Shown here piece by piece: positions 26,696 to 35,074 of a DNA stretch of 64,000 nucleotides. A program made the position numbers and the translations under genes. The notes beneath the pieces were generated by a model, which did not search any database, was not told the origin of the DNA, and saw only the letters and a list, made by a program, of their open reading frames with translations. Origin of the DNA: Stackebrandtia nassauensis DSM 44728. GTDB taxonomy: Bacteria; Actinomycetota; Actinomycetes; Mycobacteriales; Micromonosporaceae. Every line of letters starts with the position of its first letter. Within the stretch, counting starts at the first letter, position 1. The stretch spans positions 744,001-808,000 of the forward strand of contig NC_013947.1 in assembly GCF_000024545.1 (NCBI RefSeq). The letters are read 5' to 3'.

Positions 26696-27466
26696 GTGGT
26701 GTTGCGCGATCTGCTGTACAAGGTTTACGAGAAGCGGCTTGCCCGGCAACTGGAGGGCAAGCCGCTTCCTCAACATGTGGGGGTCATGGTCGACGGCAAC
26801 CGCCGCTGGGCCAAGGACATGGGCTTGCTCAACCCCAACGACGGCCACCGCGAGGGTGCCGAACACATCAAGCGGCTGCTGCGCTGGTGCGACGAGATGG
26901 GCGTCGGGCATGTGACGGTGTGGCTGCTGTCCACCGAGAACCTGTCCCGTCCGGCCGCCGAACTCGACCCGTTGCTGCAGATCATCGAGGACCTGGCCGT
27001 GGAGCTGGCCGAGGAGGGCCAGCCCTGGGGGCTGCGGATCGTTGGCGCGCTGGACCTGCTGCCCGCCAAGCACGCCACCGTCATCAAGGACGCCGCCGAA
27101 CGCACCCGCGACCGCAACGACGGCGCCATCATCAACCTGGCGATCTGCTACGGCGGCCACCGCGAGATCGCCGACGCGGTGAGGTCGCTGCTGCAGGAGT
27201 ACGCCCGCGGCGGCAAGACCCTCGACGAGGTCGCCGACCTCATCGAGGAGGGGCACATCGCCAAGCACCTCTATCTGCACGGCCAGCCCGCCCCCGACCT
27301 GCTGATCCGCACCAGCGGTGAGCAGCGGCTGTCGGGGTTCCTGCTGTGGCAGTCGGCCTACTCGGAGTTCTACTTCTGCGACATGAACTGGCCCGACTTC
27401 CGGCGGGTCGATTTCCTGCGGGCGCTGCGGTCGTACGCGACCCGGCAACGCCGCTTCGGGGTCTGA
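26696..27466 (+). CDS. uppS: Short-chain Z-prenyl diphosphate synthase (isoprenyl transferase)
   Basis: 256 residues, cis-prenyltransferase. VMVDGNRRWAKDMG carries the catalytic Asp and Arg; LSTENLSRP, AICYGGHREI and DLLIRTSGEQRLSGFLLWQSAYSEFYF are the other conserved regions. It resembles Rv1086 (Z,E-farnesyl diphosphate synthase) more than the decaprenyl enzyme and lies near mca/greA as Rv1086 does, so a role in priming decaprenyl-phosphate synthesis is likely. Start could be GTG 26696 or 26699. Confidence 0.9.
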   Translation: MVLRDLLYKVYEKRLARQLEGKPLPQHVGVMVDGNRRWAKDMGLLNPNDGHREGAEHIKRLLRWCDEMGVGHVTVWLLSTENLSRPAAELDPLLQIIEDLAVELAEEGQPWGLRIVGALDLLPAKHATVIKDAAERTRDRNDGAIINLAICYGGHREIADAVRSLLQEYARGGKTLDEVADLIEEGHIAKHLYLHGQPAPDLLIRTSGEQRLSGFLLWQSAYSEFYFCDMNWPDFRRVDFLRALRSYATRQRRFGV

Positions 27467-27480
27467 TCCGGCGTCGAATT

Positions 27481-27502
27481 CCGAATCCCTTGCGGGATTT
27501 GG
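27481..27502 (+). terminator. Hairpin downstream of uppS
   Basis: AATCCC at 27484-27489 and GGGATT at 27494-27499 form a 6-bp stem with TTGC loop, extendable by CC/GG around one mismatch. No T-run; weak terminator candidate. Confidence 0.45.
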
Positions 27503-27713
27503 ATACCCGGTAGGGGTCGGGTGGAATACCTCACCTCTGTTTTCACACGAGTCACAAAAACTCATACGTCTGTGTTGACTGTCGTCATCACTTCGTGCGC
27601 TTCCCTTGTCGCTGAACGTTTTTCGCTGGCAGGGTTCGCAGCTGTTGCCGTTCGGACGTCCTGGGGACCTTCGCTCGGCAACGACCGTGTTAAGCGAGCG
27701 AAGAGGACAGATC

Positions 27714-28376
27714 GTGAACGACGCGCCCGAAGAAAACGTCGAGCCGACCCGAAAGACCTCGCGTGGACAGCGCCTGCGCGGCTGGGTGACCAGCCAGCCC
27801 AGGCTGCGGCTGGGCCTGGTCGGAGTGGTCGCGCTCGCGCTCGTCGCGGGAGCCTGGACCGGCGTCAGCTACGCCAGCAACGGATCCGAACCGGCCGCGG
27901 CGAAACCGAGTGCCACCGCCGACGCCGGTGACAGTCAGTCGCTGTCGCCGGAACCGCACCCTTCGACGGCTCCCGAGAAGGAGAAGACCGAGAAGGAGAA
28001 GAAGCCGAAGCCCAAGGCCACCGAGGAAGAGGAGAAGCCCAAGACCGAGGCTCCGGCTCCCGGTTGTGACGGCTTCTCGGGCAACCAGCTGACCGCCTGC
28101 AAGATGCTCGACGACCACGGCTTCGGCACCGACCAGATGGACTGCCTGTCGCAGCTGTGGGACCACGAGAGCGGCTGGAACCACCAGGCCAGCAACGGCT
28201 CCTCGGGCGCCTACGGCATCCCGCAGGCGCTGCCGGGCGACAAGATGGCCAGCGCCGGTTCCGACTGGAGCAGCAACCCGGCCACCCAGATCGAGTGGGG
28301 TTTGGGCTACATCGCAGACCGTTACGGAAACCCTTGCGGCGCTTGGGGTTTCTGGCAGAGCAACAACTACTACTAG
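27714..28376 (+). CDS. Membrane-anchored or secreted lytic-transglycosylase-like protein, copy 1
   Basis: 220 residues. A basic cytoplasmic N-terminus and one hydrophobic helix (LRLGLVGVVALALVAGAWTGVSYA, about 32-55) act as signal/anchor. A Pro/Lys/Glu-rich linker (85-115) spans the wall, and the C-terminal domain (118-220) is SLT-like. The likely catalytic Glu152 is in LWDHESGWN, followed by GAYGIPQALPGDKMA and ATQIEWGLGYIADRYG. Two cysteine pairs may be disulfides. Peptidoglycan cleavage is the predicted role. GTG 27714 follows AGAGGA. Paralogous to the next gene. Confidence 0.85.
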   Translation: MNDAPEENVEPTRKTSRGQRLRGWVTSQPRLRLGLVGVVALALVAGAWTGVSYASNGSEPAAAKPSATADAGDSQSLSPEPHPSTAPEKEKTEKEKKPKPKATEEEEKPKTEAPAPGCDGFSGNQLTACKMLDDHGFGTDQMDCLSQLWDHESGWNHQASNGSSGAYGIPQALPGDKMASAGSDWSSNPATQIEWGLGYIADRYGNPCGAWGFWQSNNYY

Positions 28377-28383
28377 GACGTCT

Positions 28384-28413
28384 CCGATCGGTGGACCCCG
28401 GTCCACCGATCGG
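28384..28413. terminator. Strong hairpin after transglycosylase copy 1
   Basis: Perfect 14-bp stem: CCGATCGGTGGACC at 28384-28397 and its complement at 28400-28413 with a 2-nt loop, followed by TTGATTT. Probable terminator. Confidence 0.75.
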
Positions 28414-28634
28414 TTGATTTCCCGGTACCGGCGTGAATGCCGGGCAAATCGACCAAAAAGTGTGAAAAGGACGGTGCCGGGTTCGTTGGCCTGCTTGGGA
28501 AGATGCGGTATGGTGTCCCGCGGCCTCATTCAGCGATACCCGCGAGATTGCCAAAACCGAGACACTCGGGCATGGTGGTGTGCGGCGTTCGCCATGACGC
28601 CGAGCCCATGTTGCCTGCGGAAGGAATTCCACGC

Positions 28635-29318
28635 GTGGTTCCCCTGCTGACCAAGCTGGCCTGCCGAACCTTCGCCGTGCTGCTCCTGATCTCGGGAGTC
28701 GCGATCGGTGTTCACATGGGTCTCACCGACAAGGGGATCACCCCCGCCGATGACCCCCGTGCGGTGGCCCAGAACGACCTGGCGAATACGCAGGAAGAGC
28801 AACAAGAGGACACCTACGACTGGCACGCTTCCTACGCGAAGAACGCCGCCAACCAGGACGCCTCCTCCAAGGCCGAGAGCATGGCCGACGTCGCCGCTGA
28901 CCAGGCCAAGGCTCTCGACGGCGCCTACAAGGACGCCAAGGAAGAGGCCGAGGAGAAGGAAGAAGAGGAAGGGAGCGGCGGCGGATCCACCGTCGACATC
29001 CCCTCCAGCTGCAAGGAATTCTCCGGGAACAAGGCCGCCGGTTGCGCCCTGCTGCAGGAGGCCGGTTTCGGCCTCGACCAGATGGGGTGCCTGGAGCCGC
29101 TGTGGGACAAGGAGAGCGGCTGGAACGAGAAGGCCTCCAACCCGTCCGGTGCCTACGGCATCCCGCAGGCGCTGCCGGGCGACAAGATGGCCTCTCACGG
29201 CGATGACTGGCAGACCAACCCGGACACCCAGATCCGTTGGGGCCTTGACTACATCAAGGGCCGCTACGGCGACCCGTGCAGTGCCTGGGACCACTCACAG
29301 GCCAACGGTTGGTACTAG
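28635..29318 (+). CDS. Secreted lytic-transglycosylase-like protein, copy 2
   Basis: 227 residues. A signal peptide or anchor (FAVLLLISGVAIGVHMGL) is followed by an Ala/Asp/Lys/Glu-rich region (45-115) predicted to be helical or coiled coil. The C-terminal domain (122-227) is clearly homologous to copy 1, with Glu160 in LWDKESGWN, GIPQALPGDKMAS and TQIRWGLDYIKGRYG. The linkers of the two copies are unrelated, so the catalytic domain was duplicated and joined to different spacers, or the spacers diverged quickly. GTG 28635 follows GAAGGA. Confidence 0.85.
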   Translation: MVPLLTKLACRTFAVLLLISGVAIGVHMGLTDKGITPADDPRAVAQNDLANTQEEQQEDTYDWHASYAKNAANQDASSKAESMADVAADQAKALDGAYKDAKEEAEEKEEEEGSGGGSTVDIPSSCKEFSGNKAAGCALLQEAGFGLDQMGCLEPLWDKESGWNEKASNPSGAYGIPQALPGDKMASHGDDWQTNPDTQIRWGLDYIKGRYGDPCSAWDHSQANGWY

Positions 29319-29363
29319 GTCGTAGTAATCCTTACCGAACTGTAAGTCTTTCTAAAGTCTTGC

Positions 29364-29400
29364 CGGAACGCGCCGAGTCATCTTGACTCGGCGCGTTCCG
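29364..29400. terminator. Strong hairpin between transglycosylase copy 2 and chitinase
   Basis: Perfect 17-bp stem (29364-29380 with 29384-29400) and a 3-nt loop. No T-run follows. It separates the two secreted-protein genes and probably ends transcription of the first. Confidence 0.75.
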
Positions 29401-29426
29401 CGTCATTAGCCTCTGCCTCAGGAAAG

Positions 29427-29438
29427 TTAGTTCACTAA
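29427..29438. promoter_or_regulatory. TTAGTTCACTAA palindrome upstream of chitinase gene
   Basis: TTAGT-TC-ACTAA is a perfect inverted repeat in an AT-rich patch 25 bp before the chitinase ATG. Position fits an operator; the regulator is unknown. Confidence 0.4.
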
Positions 29439-29462
29439 ATATTGAAATAGAGGCAACCCCCA

Positions 29463-30488
29463 ATGAGCGTTACCGGCAAACGTTATTGGCGCGTGGCCGC
29501 GGTGGCGGCGATCGCCCTGGCGGCGTCCACAGGAATCGCGCTGACCTCACACGCCGACGACACGTCCACCAAGGACTCGTCCACGGCCGAACTCCCCAAG
29601 CACACCCTGACCGGCTACTGGCACAACTTCGACAACGGCTCCACCGTCAAGCGACTGTCCGATGTGCCGGCCGAGTACAACATCGTGGCCGCGGCCTTCG
29701 CCGAGGCCGACGCCTCCAAGCCCGGTGCGGTCACCTTCGGCGTCAGCCCCGAGGTCTCCGACGCCCTCGGCGGCTACAGCGACGACGACTTCAAGGCCGA
29801 CGTGAAAGCGTTGCAGGACAAGGGACAGCACGTCATCCTGTCGGTCGGCGGCGAGAAGGGCAACGTCGTCGTCGACGACGCGACCAAGGCGGCCAACTTC
29901 GCATCCAGCGTCAAATCCCTCATGGACGAATACGGCTTCAACGGCGTCGACATCGACCTGGAACACGGCATCAACGCCCAGCACATGGGAGCCGCCCTCA
30001 AAGATCTGTCCTCACAGGCCGGAGACGGTCTCACCATCACCATGGCCCCCCAGACGATCGACATGCAGTCCACATCGACCGAGTACTTCAAGCTCGCGCT
30101 CGACATCAAGGACATCCTGACCGTCGTCAACATGCAGTACTACAACTCCGGCTCCATGAACGGCTGCGACGGCCAGGTCTACGCGCAGGGCACGGTCGAG
30201 TTCCTCACCTCGCTGGCCTGCATCCAACTGGAGAACGGCCTGTCGCCCAGCCAGGTCGGACTCGGGCTGCCCGCCACGTCCCAGGCGGCGGGCGGCGGTC
30301 ACGTCGACCCGGCCGTGGTCAACGCCGCCCTCGACTGCCTGGCCAAGGGCGAGAACTGCGGCTCCCACAAACCTCCGAAGACCTACCCCGACATCCGTGG
30401 CGCCATGACCTGGTCCATCAACTGGGACGCGACCAGCGACTACGCCTTCGCCAAGACCGTGGGCGGCCACCTGTCCGAAATGCCATAG
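29463..30488 (+). CDS. Secreted GH18 chitinase
   Basis: 341 residues. A Sec-type signal peptide covers about residues 1-31 (WRVAAVAAIALAASTGIALTSHA). One GH18 TIM barrel follows: LTGYWHNFDNGS, ILSVGGEKGN and the catalytic motif NGVDIDLEHG with Asp163, Asp165 and proton donor Glu167, then MAPQTID and MQYYNSG, ending with AMTWSINWDA. It resembles actinobacterial single-domain ChiC/D-like exported chitinases without a binding module. Likely roles are chitin use or N-acetylglucosaminidase-like wall turnover next to the transglycosylases. Confidence 0.93.
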   Translation: MSVTGKRYWRVAAVAAIALAASTGIALTSHADDTSTKDSSTAELPKHTLTGYWHNFDNGSTVKRLSDVPAEYNIVAAAFAEADASKPGAVTFGVSPEVSDALGGYSDDDFKADVKALQDKGQHVILSVGGEKGNVVVDDATKAANFASSVKSLMDEYGFNGVDIDLEHGINAQHMGAALKDLSSQAGDGLTITMAPQTIDMQSTSTEYFKLALDIKDILTVVNMQYYNSGSMNGCDGQVYAQGTVEFLTSLACIQLENGLSPSQVGLGLPATSQAAGGGHVDPAVVNAALDCLAKGENCGSHKPPKTYPDIRGAMTWSINWDATSDYAFAKTVGGHLSEMP

Positions 30489-30608
30489 AACTTCATCCCG
30501 TTCCCATCGCGGCAAGGCACGCGCCACCCGGCGTGTGCCTTGCCGCGATGTCGCTCGGTCGTTACGGTTAACCCAGAGTCTCTCCAGGGCGAAACGCGGT
30601 GGTGCGAC

Positions 30609-31580
30609 ATGGACTCCTACGATCTGGCCATCATCGGTGCGGGACCGAGCGGACTGTTCGCCGCCTACTACGCGGGGTTCCGGGGCCTGTCCACCGTGGT
30701 GGCCGACGCGCTGCCCGAACCCGGCGGCCAGATCACCGCCATGTACCCGGAGAAGATGATCTACGACGTGGCCGGGTTCCCCGCCATCAAGGGCCGCGAC
30801 CTGGTCGACAACCTGGTCCGCCAAGCCGCCATGTCCAACCCCCACTACCTGCTCGGCAACCGGGTCGAGGACCTCGAATACGTCGACGGCCAACCGATCC
30901 TGTCCTTCGCCGACGGCACCCGCCTGCGCTTCGGAGCCGTCATCATCACCGGCGGCCTGGGCAGCTTCACCTCCCGCCCCCTCCCCGCCGCCGACTCCTT
31001 CACCGGCGAGGGCGTCGTCTACTTCGTCCCGGAACTCGCGGCCCACACCGACAAGGACGTCGTCATCGTCGGGGGCGGCGACTCGGCTTTCGACTGGGCC
31101 CAGGCCCTCCACCCCATCGCCCGCAGCGTCATGCTGGTCCACCGCCGCGAGAAGTTCCGCGCCCACGCCCGCAGCGTCACCGTGGTCCGCGACCTTGGCG
31201 TCCCGATCGTCGTCAACGCCCAAGTCGCCCGCATCCTCGGCGACGGCACCGTCAGCGGCGTCGAGATCGCCGTCAAGGGCGAAGCCGACGCCCGCACCTA
31301 CCCGGCCGACACCGTGGTCGCGGCGCTGGGCTTCACGGCCGACCTGGGCCCCCTGGGCCGCTGGGGCCTCGAACTCGACAAACGCCACATACGCACCGAT
31401 TCCACCACCGCCACCAACCTCCCCCGCGTCTTCGCGGCCGGCGACATCGCCGACTACCCGGGCAAGGTCCGGCTCATCGCCACCGGCTTCGGCGAAGCGG
31501 CCACCGCCGTCAACAACGCCGCCGTCGCCATCAACCCCGACGCCCACCTCTTCCCCGGCCACTCCAGCGACGACGGCTGA
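30609..31580 (+). CDS. Ferredoxin/flavodoxin-NADP+ reductase, TrxR-like type
   Basis: 323-residue flavoprotein. FAD motif LAIIGAGPSGLFAAYYAG, NADP motif VVIVGGGDSAFDWA with following HRREKFRAH, and C-terminal FAD-binding VFAAGDIADYPGKVRLIATGFGEAA. The redox CxxC of thioredoxin reductase is absent, and PGGQITAMYPEKMIYDVAGFP is typical of the YumC-like FNR2 group. It transfers electrons between NADPH and ferredoxin. ATG 30609 chosen. Confidence 0.88.
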   Translation: MDSYDLAIIGAGPSGLFAAYYAGFRGLSTVVADALPEPGGQITAMYPEKMIYDVAGFPAIKGRDLVDNLVRQAAMSNPHYLLGNRVEDLEYVDGQPILSFADGTRLRFGAVIITGGLGSFTSRPLPAADSFTGEGVVYFVPELAAHTDKDVVIVGGGDSAFDWAQALHPIARSVMLVHRREKFRAHARSVTVVRDLGVPIVVNAQVARILGDGTVSGVEIAVKGEADARTYPADTVVAALGFTADLGPLGRWGLELDKRHIRTDSTTATNLPRVFAAGDIADYPGKVRLIATGFGEAATAVNNAAVAINPDAHLFPGHSSDDG

Positions 31581-31615
31581 GTCGTCACCTCGCCGCGCTC
31601 GGCGGCCTCCGATGG

Positions 31616-32818
31616 TCAGTCCGGCAGCGGTTCCCGTGCGCTACGCCATTCCGTGGGAATCGCCGCTGATCCCAGGTGTCCGGAGACGATGCCGCCGACG
31701 ATCGCGCAGTTGGTGTCGATGTCGCCGCCCACCGAGGCGGTGGCCCAAAACGCCGCCGGGAAGTCGCTCAGGTTGTGTATCGCCAACCAGGCGCAGATGG
31801 GCACCGTGTCGGCGGCGGTGGTGGCGCTTCCGTTGCCCAAGAGGCGGGCCGCGTCCTCAGGCCGGGTCGAGTCGGGGAGGTCGCGAGCGTCCATCAGACC
31901 GTCGCGGACGGCTCCCGGCGGCGTTGCCGCTATCACCTGGGTCAGCAGTTCGACGGGTGGCGGCACCTCGTCCGCGGCCGCCAGGGCGGCGGCGACCGCG
32001 ACCGCGACGGCCCCGGCGATGCCTTCGGCATGGCTGTGGGTGATCTCGGCCGACAGGGCCGCCTGTTCGACGACCTGGTGGGTTCCCCGGTCGGCGAACC
32101 AGGCACCGAGCGGGGCGACCCGCATCGCGGCGCCGTTGCCGAAGGATCCGTTGCCGCCGAACAGTTCTGAGGACAGTTGGCGCCAGTCCTCCCCGTCGCG
32201 AACCCGGCGCAACAGCCGGGCGGCTCCCGGTCCATAGCCGCGGTACAGGTCGAACTCGGCGGCGAAACCGCGCGCCAGTTCGTCCTGCCGGACCTCGTCG
32301 TGTTCACACAGGTGGGTGGTGAGGACGGCGGCCATCTGGGTGTCGTCGGTCCACTGCCATAGTCCATCAGGGACGGTCTGGGATCGATAGTGCTCGCGGT
32401 TGTCCGGCACGAAGAACTGAGCACCGAGCGCGTCGCCGACACTCAGCCCCTCAAGAGAGGCCCTCGCCCGGAGCCCTCGGTCGGCGCGCTGGAACTGTTC
32501 CAGTGTGTCGTCTTCGTCGAGCAGCAAACTGTTGACGAGCATGACGAACTGGCCCGGGTGATTGACGGTGTCGCGGTGCCGACTCGGGTCGGTCTCGACC
32601 TGTAGCTCGGTCACCGCCCAACCATCACCATCGGGCGCGAACCGGGCGCGGTAGATTTCGTAGCCGGTCCAGCTTCGGGAGAGTCGAAGCGTGGTGCCAT
32701 CGCTCCACGCGTCCCACTTCTCCTCCATGGACATGGCGTGAAGTCCGAGCCGAACGCGTTGCCACTCCACTTCGGAGTAGTGGCGTTGCGGCGGCGGTAG
32801 CGTGCGTGGCGCGAGCAT
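31616..32818 (-). CDS. ADP-ribosylglycohydrolase with an extra N-terminal domain
   Basis: 400 residues. Residues 115-400 are an ADP-ribosylglycohydrolase: SLEGLSVGDALGAQ, the Mg2+ motif TDDTQM at 157-162, GNGAAMRVAPLGAWF and a second metal site VGGDIDTNCAIVGGIVSG. Such enzymes remove ADP-ribose from proteins. Residues 20-100 form a separate domain (LHAMSMEEKWDAW, RLSRSWTGYEIYRARFA) that also exists as stand-alone or fused units in bacteria; its role is unknown. ATG 32818 is chosen; the longer upstream frame is low-complexity Pro/Arg sequence. Confidence 0.85.
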   Translation of the reverse strand: MLAPRTLPPPQRHYSEVEWQRVRLGLHAMSMEEKWDAWSDGTTLRLSRSWTGYEIYRARFAPDGDGWAVTELQVETDPSRHRDTVNHPGQFVMLVNSLLLDEDDTLEQFQRADRGLRARASLEGLSVGDALGAQFFVPDNREHYRSQTVPDGLWQWTDDTQMAAVLTTHLCEHDEVRQDELARGFAAEFDLYRGYGPGAARLLRRVRDGEDWRQLSSELFGGNGSFGNGAAMRVAPLGAWFADRGTHQVVEQAALSAEITHSHAEGIAGAVAVAVAAALAAADEVPPPVELLTQVIAATPPGAVRDGLMDARDLPDSTRPEDAARLLGNGSATTAADTVPICAWLAIHNLSDFPAAFWATASVGGDIDTNCAIVGGIVSGHLGSAAIPTEWRSAREPLPD

Positions 32819-33012
32819 GGGGTGGACGGTGCGGGGTTCGGGCTGAGCTTCGGTGGGGGCGGCCGGTCTGTGACCGACGATGCTGTGGCGCCACAGCAGA
32901 TAGCGAAACTGCGATGTCCAGTTGCGGGAAATGGGTGCTCCTCCAGGTGTCGGCGAACACCGTATCCCCGCGCGACCGGTTGAGCCAACAGGATTGCCCG
33001 GTCGTGGCGGGG

Positions 33013-33435
33013 TTAGGAGACGGTGGGGAACTGGCCGGTGTTGGTGAGGGCTTCGTCGAGGAGGGGGCGGACCTGGGCCGCGAAGTGGCCGATCTCGTAG
33101 CCGAGTTGTTCGCGGCTGCACTCCGAGACGGCCAGGAGGGAGAGGCAGATCTGCGGACCCACCGGGGCTGCCAGGAGGAGGCCTTCCGCCATCTCGACGA
33201 TGACCTGGTTGGCGGGGCCGTAGTCCATGACCTGGCCCGCGCCGTCGCTGATGGAGAGGATGCCCGCGCCGATGCTGGCGAGTTGGAGGGCGCGTTCGCG
33301 GGGGAGGCCCGCGGACATGGCCAGTGGCATGCCGTCGACGCTGACGAGGACGGCGTGGGAGAGGCCGGGTGTGCGCGCCACCAGGGACGCCAGCAGCATG
33401 CTGAGTGAGCGTTCGTATACCCCGAGATCGGTCAT
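33013..33435 (-). CDS. Roadblock/LC7 domain protein (MglB-like)
   Basis: 140 residues filling one roadblock domain (LVARTPGLSHAVLVSVDGMPLAMSAGLP ... LASIGAGILSISDGAGQVMDYG ... EMAEGLLLAAPVG). These dimeric proteins control small Ras-like GTPases. In streptomycete conservons they occur with a histidine kinase, a DUF742 protein and a GTPase; here none of these is adjacent. It instead lies 4 bp after a long protein with an IS110-like N-terminus, in an apparent operon. Confidence 0.9.
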   Translation of the reverse strand: MTDLGVYERSLSMLLASLVARTPGLSHAVLVSVDGMPLAMSAGLPRERALQLASIGAGILSISDGAGQVMDYGPANQVIVEMAEGLLLAAPVGPQICLSLLAVSECSREQLGYEIGHFAAQVRPLLDEALTNTGQFPTVS

Positions 33436-33439
33436 GCCG

Positions 33440-34939
33440 TTATGATCCCGTTCCCGCGCCTACGGTTTCGCGGCGCGCTCGGCTCCAGCCGCGGAAGAAG
33501 CCGGCTGTGCGGGAGGCGAGAGCGGTCGCGTCGCGGCTGATCGGGGCGGCGGGGGCGTCGGAGAGGATTGCTGAGCCAGGGACGAGGTTGGCCTGGGGGA
33601 CGCGGCGGGGGAGGCCGCTGGGTGTCGTCTCGGCGTTGCGGCGGTTGTCGCTGGCCGCTTCCGCCGCGCGCCAGCCCTCGTCGGCGGGGAAGTTCCAGGC
33701 TTCCTCGGAGTCCTCGATGGCGGCGGGGCCCTTGAACCAGGCGGAGCGGGCCTGGCTGAAGATCAGCAGATCGTCGTCGTCGGCTTCGTCGAAGCCGGTG
33801 GGCAATTCGCTGACCGGGACCGAGAGGGCGTCGGTCTTGGGTTCGACCGAGGTGGTCGGGTGGGTGCCGGTGGGGGGTTCGACGTATTTGGGGGGTTCCG
33901 GCATGAGCGGGAAGCCCTCGGCCTCGGCGCGGGCCCGTTCGGCGCGGGGGTGGAGGGGGGCCGTGACGGGTTCGTCGTGGTCGACCGGGTCGGCGGCGAC
34001 CGGGGTGCGGGTCGGCAGCGGGTCGGCCGCCTTGCCGCGGCGGGGGCGTGGGATGGGTGGCTCGGTGTCGGGTGGTTCGGCCGCGCGGCGACGGGAGCGC
34101 GGGGCGGACTCGGAGGCCGACCGGCGGGAACGGGACGGGGGTGCCTCGGCCGGGGTGTCGGTCTCGGTGGCGCGGCGGCGGGAACGGCGCGTGGGGGGCT
34201 GTGGGGCCGCCGGGACGGCCATCTGGTCGTCCAGGGCGGTGGCCAGGGCCAGACAGGCGCGTTCGGCGGCCAGCACCGAGTCGGCGGTGGCCGCGACGGC
34301 TCCGGCCACCCGGGGTTCGAGCTGGTACTGGAGTTTGCGTTGCGTGCGTTCCAGGGCCAGCGCCAGTTCCTTGACGCGGCTGGGTTCCGGCTTGGCGCGG
34401 GGTGGGACCTCGGCGGCGTTGGCCTCGGCGCCCAGCGCCGTGCGCAGCACCTCCAGCGCGGCGGTCTCGGTGGGGTCGCCCCAGGCGGCCAGAGCCGCCG
34501 GGTGGGTCTGGCGCAGCACTTCGATGAGGGACGCGTGCGAGGCGTGTGCGTTGCGGGCCAAGGTGTGCAGGCCCCCGACCAGCTGGCAGACCGGGGTCGG
34601 TTCCTCTGTGCCGAGTTGGGCGGTCAGTTCGCCGCGCGCCAGCATGCGGGCAATGTGGACGGCCTTGTCCAGCGGGTCCTCGGAGTTGACGTCGACCTTG
34701 TTGGCCGACGCCGTCGGCTGTCCGGCCGAAGCCGCCAGCCGCCGCAGGTCCCGGGTGTCGGCGAGGTCGGCGACCGCGACGCGGAGGATGTCGGCGTGCC
34801 GGACCCACATGCGGCACAGCGCCAGGTATCCGAAGGCGTCGTCGGTGACCTCCGCGGTGGCGATGACGCCGCCGCGCTCATTGACGACCGCGGCCGCGAT
34901 CGTCGTCGTGTCGCCAGTCAGTCCACAAAAGATCCGCAA
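33440..34939 (-). CDS. Protein with degenerate IS110-transposase-like N-terminus and disordered C-terminus
   Basis: 499 residues. Residues 1-105 follow the layout of the IS110-family DEDD (RuvC-like) domain: a first strand IFCGLTGD, AAAVVNERGGVIATAEV, a middle strand LRVAVADL and a SEDPLDKAVHIARMLARGEL block that matches the usual KSDxxDAxxxARxLxxGE. The first Asp and the middle Glu of active transposases appear to be replaced. Residues 130-240 are helical and the rest (about 250-499) is Arg/Pro/Glu-rich disorder. It starts at TTG 34939, preceded by GAGGAG. Cotranscribed with the roadblock gene, so it is unlikely to be a mobile transposase. Confidence 0.7.
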   Translation of the reverse strand: MRIFCGLTGDTTTIAAAVVNERGGVIATAEVTDDAFGYLALCRMWVRHADILRVAVADLADTRDLRRLAASAGQPTASANKVDVNSEDPLDKAVHIARMLARGELTAQLGTEEPTPVCQLVGGLHTLARNAHASHASLIEVLRQTHPAALAAWGDPTETAALEVLRTALGAEANAAEVPPRAKPEPSRVKELALALERTQRKLQYQLEPRVAGAVAATADSVLAAERACLALATALDDQMAVPAAPQPPTRRSRRRATETDTPAEAPPSRSRRSASESAPRSRRRAAEPPDTEPPIPRPRRGKAADPLPTRTPVAADPVDHDEPVTAPLHPRAERARAEAEGFPLMPEPPKYVEPPTGTHPTTSVEPKTDALSVPVSELPTGFDEADDDDLLIFSQARSAWFKGPAAIEDSEEAWNFPADEGWRAAEAASDNRRNAETTPSGLPRRVPQANLVPGSAILSDAPAAPISRDATALASRTAGFFRGWSRARRETVGAGTGS

Positions 34940-35074
34940 TGCCTGCGCTCCTCTCAGCCGCCCTGCCGCCGACACTACCCGCCGGTTATGGCATTGGCCA
35001 GCCGTGCCGGGCTCGCACCGGGTTGGGGACACCGGTCACGGGCCGAACTACCGACCCATGGTTTCAAACGGATC

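Noticed and set aside
27527-27713. Possible cyclic-di-AMP (ydaO-type) riboswitch before the transglycosylase gene
   Set aside because: Such elements often precede wall-hydrolase genes in actinobacteria, but I could not find the conserved core segments here.
33440-34939. Active IS110-type insertion sequence
   Set aside because: Catalytic residues appear lost, the C-terminal Tnp20-like domain is absent, no ends or target-site features were seen and the gene is in an operon with a roadblock gene.
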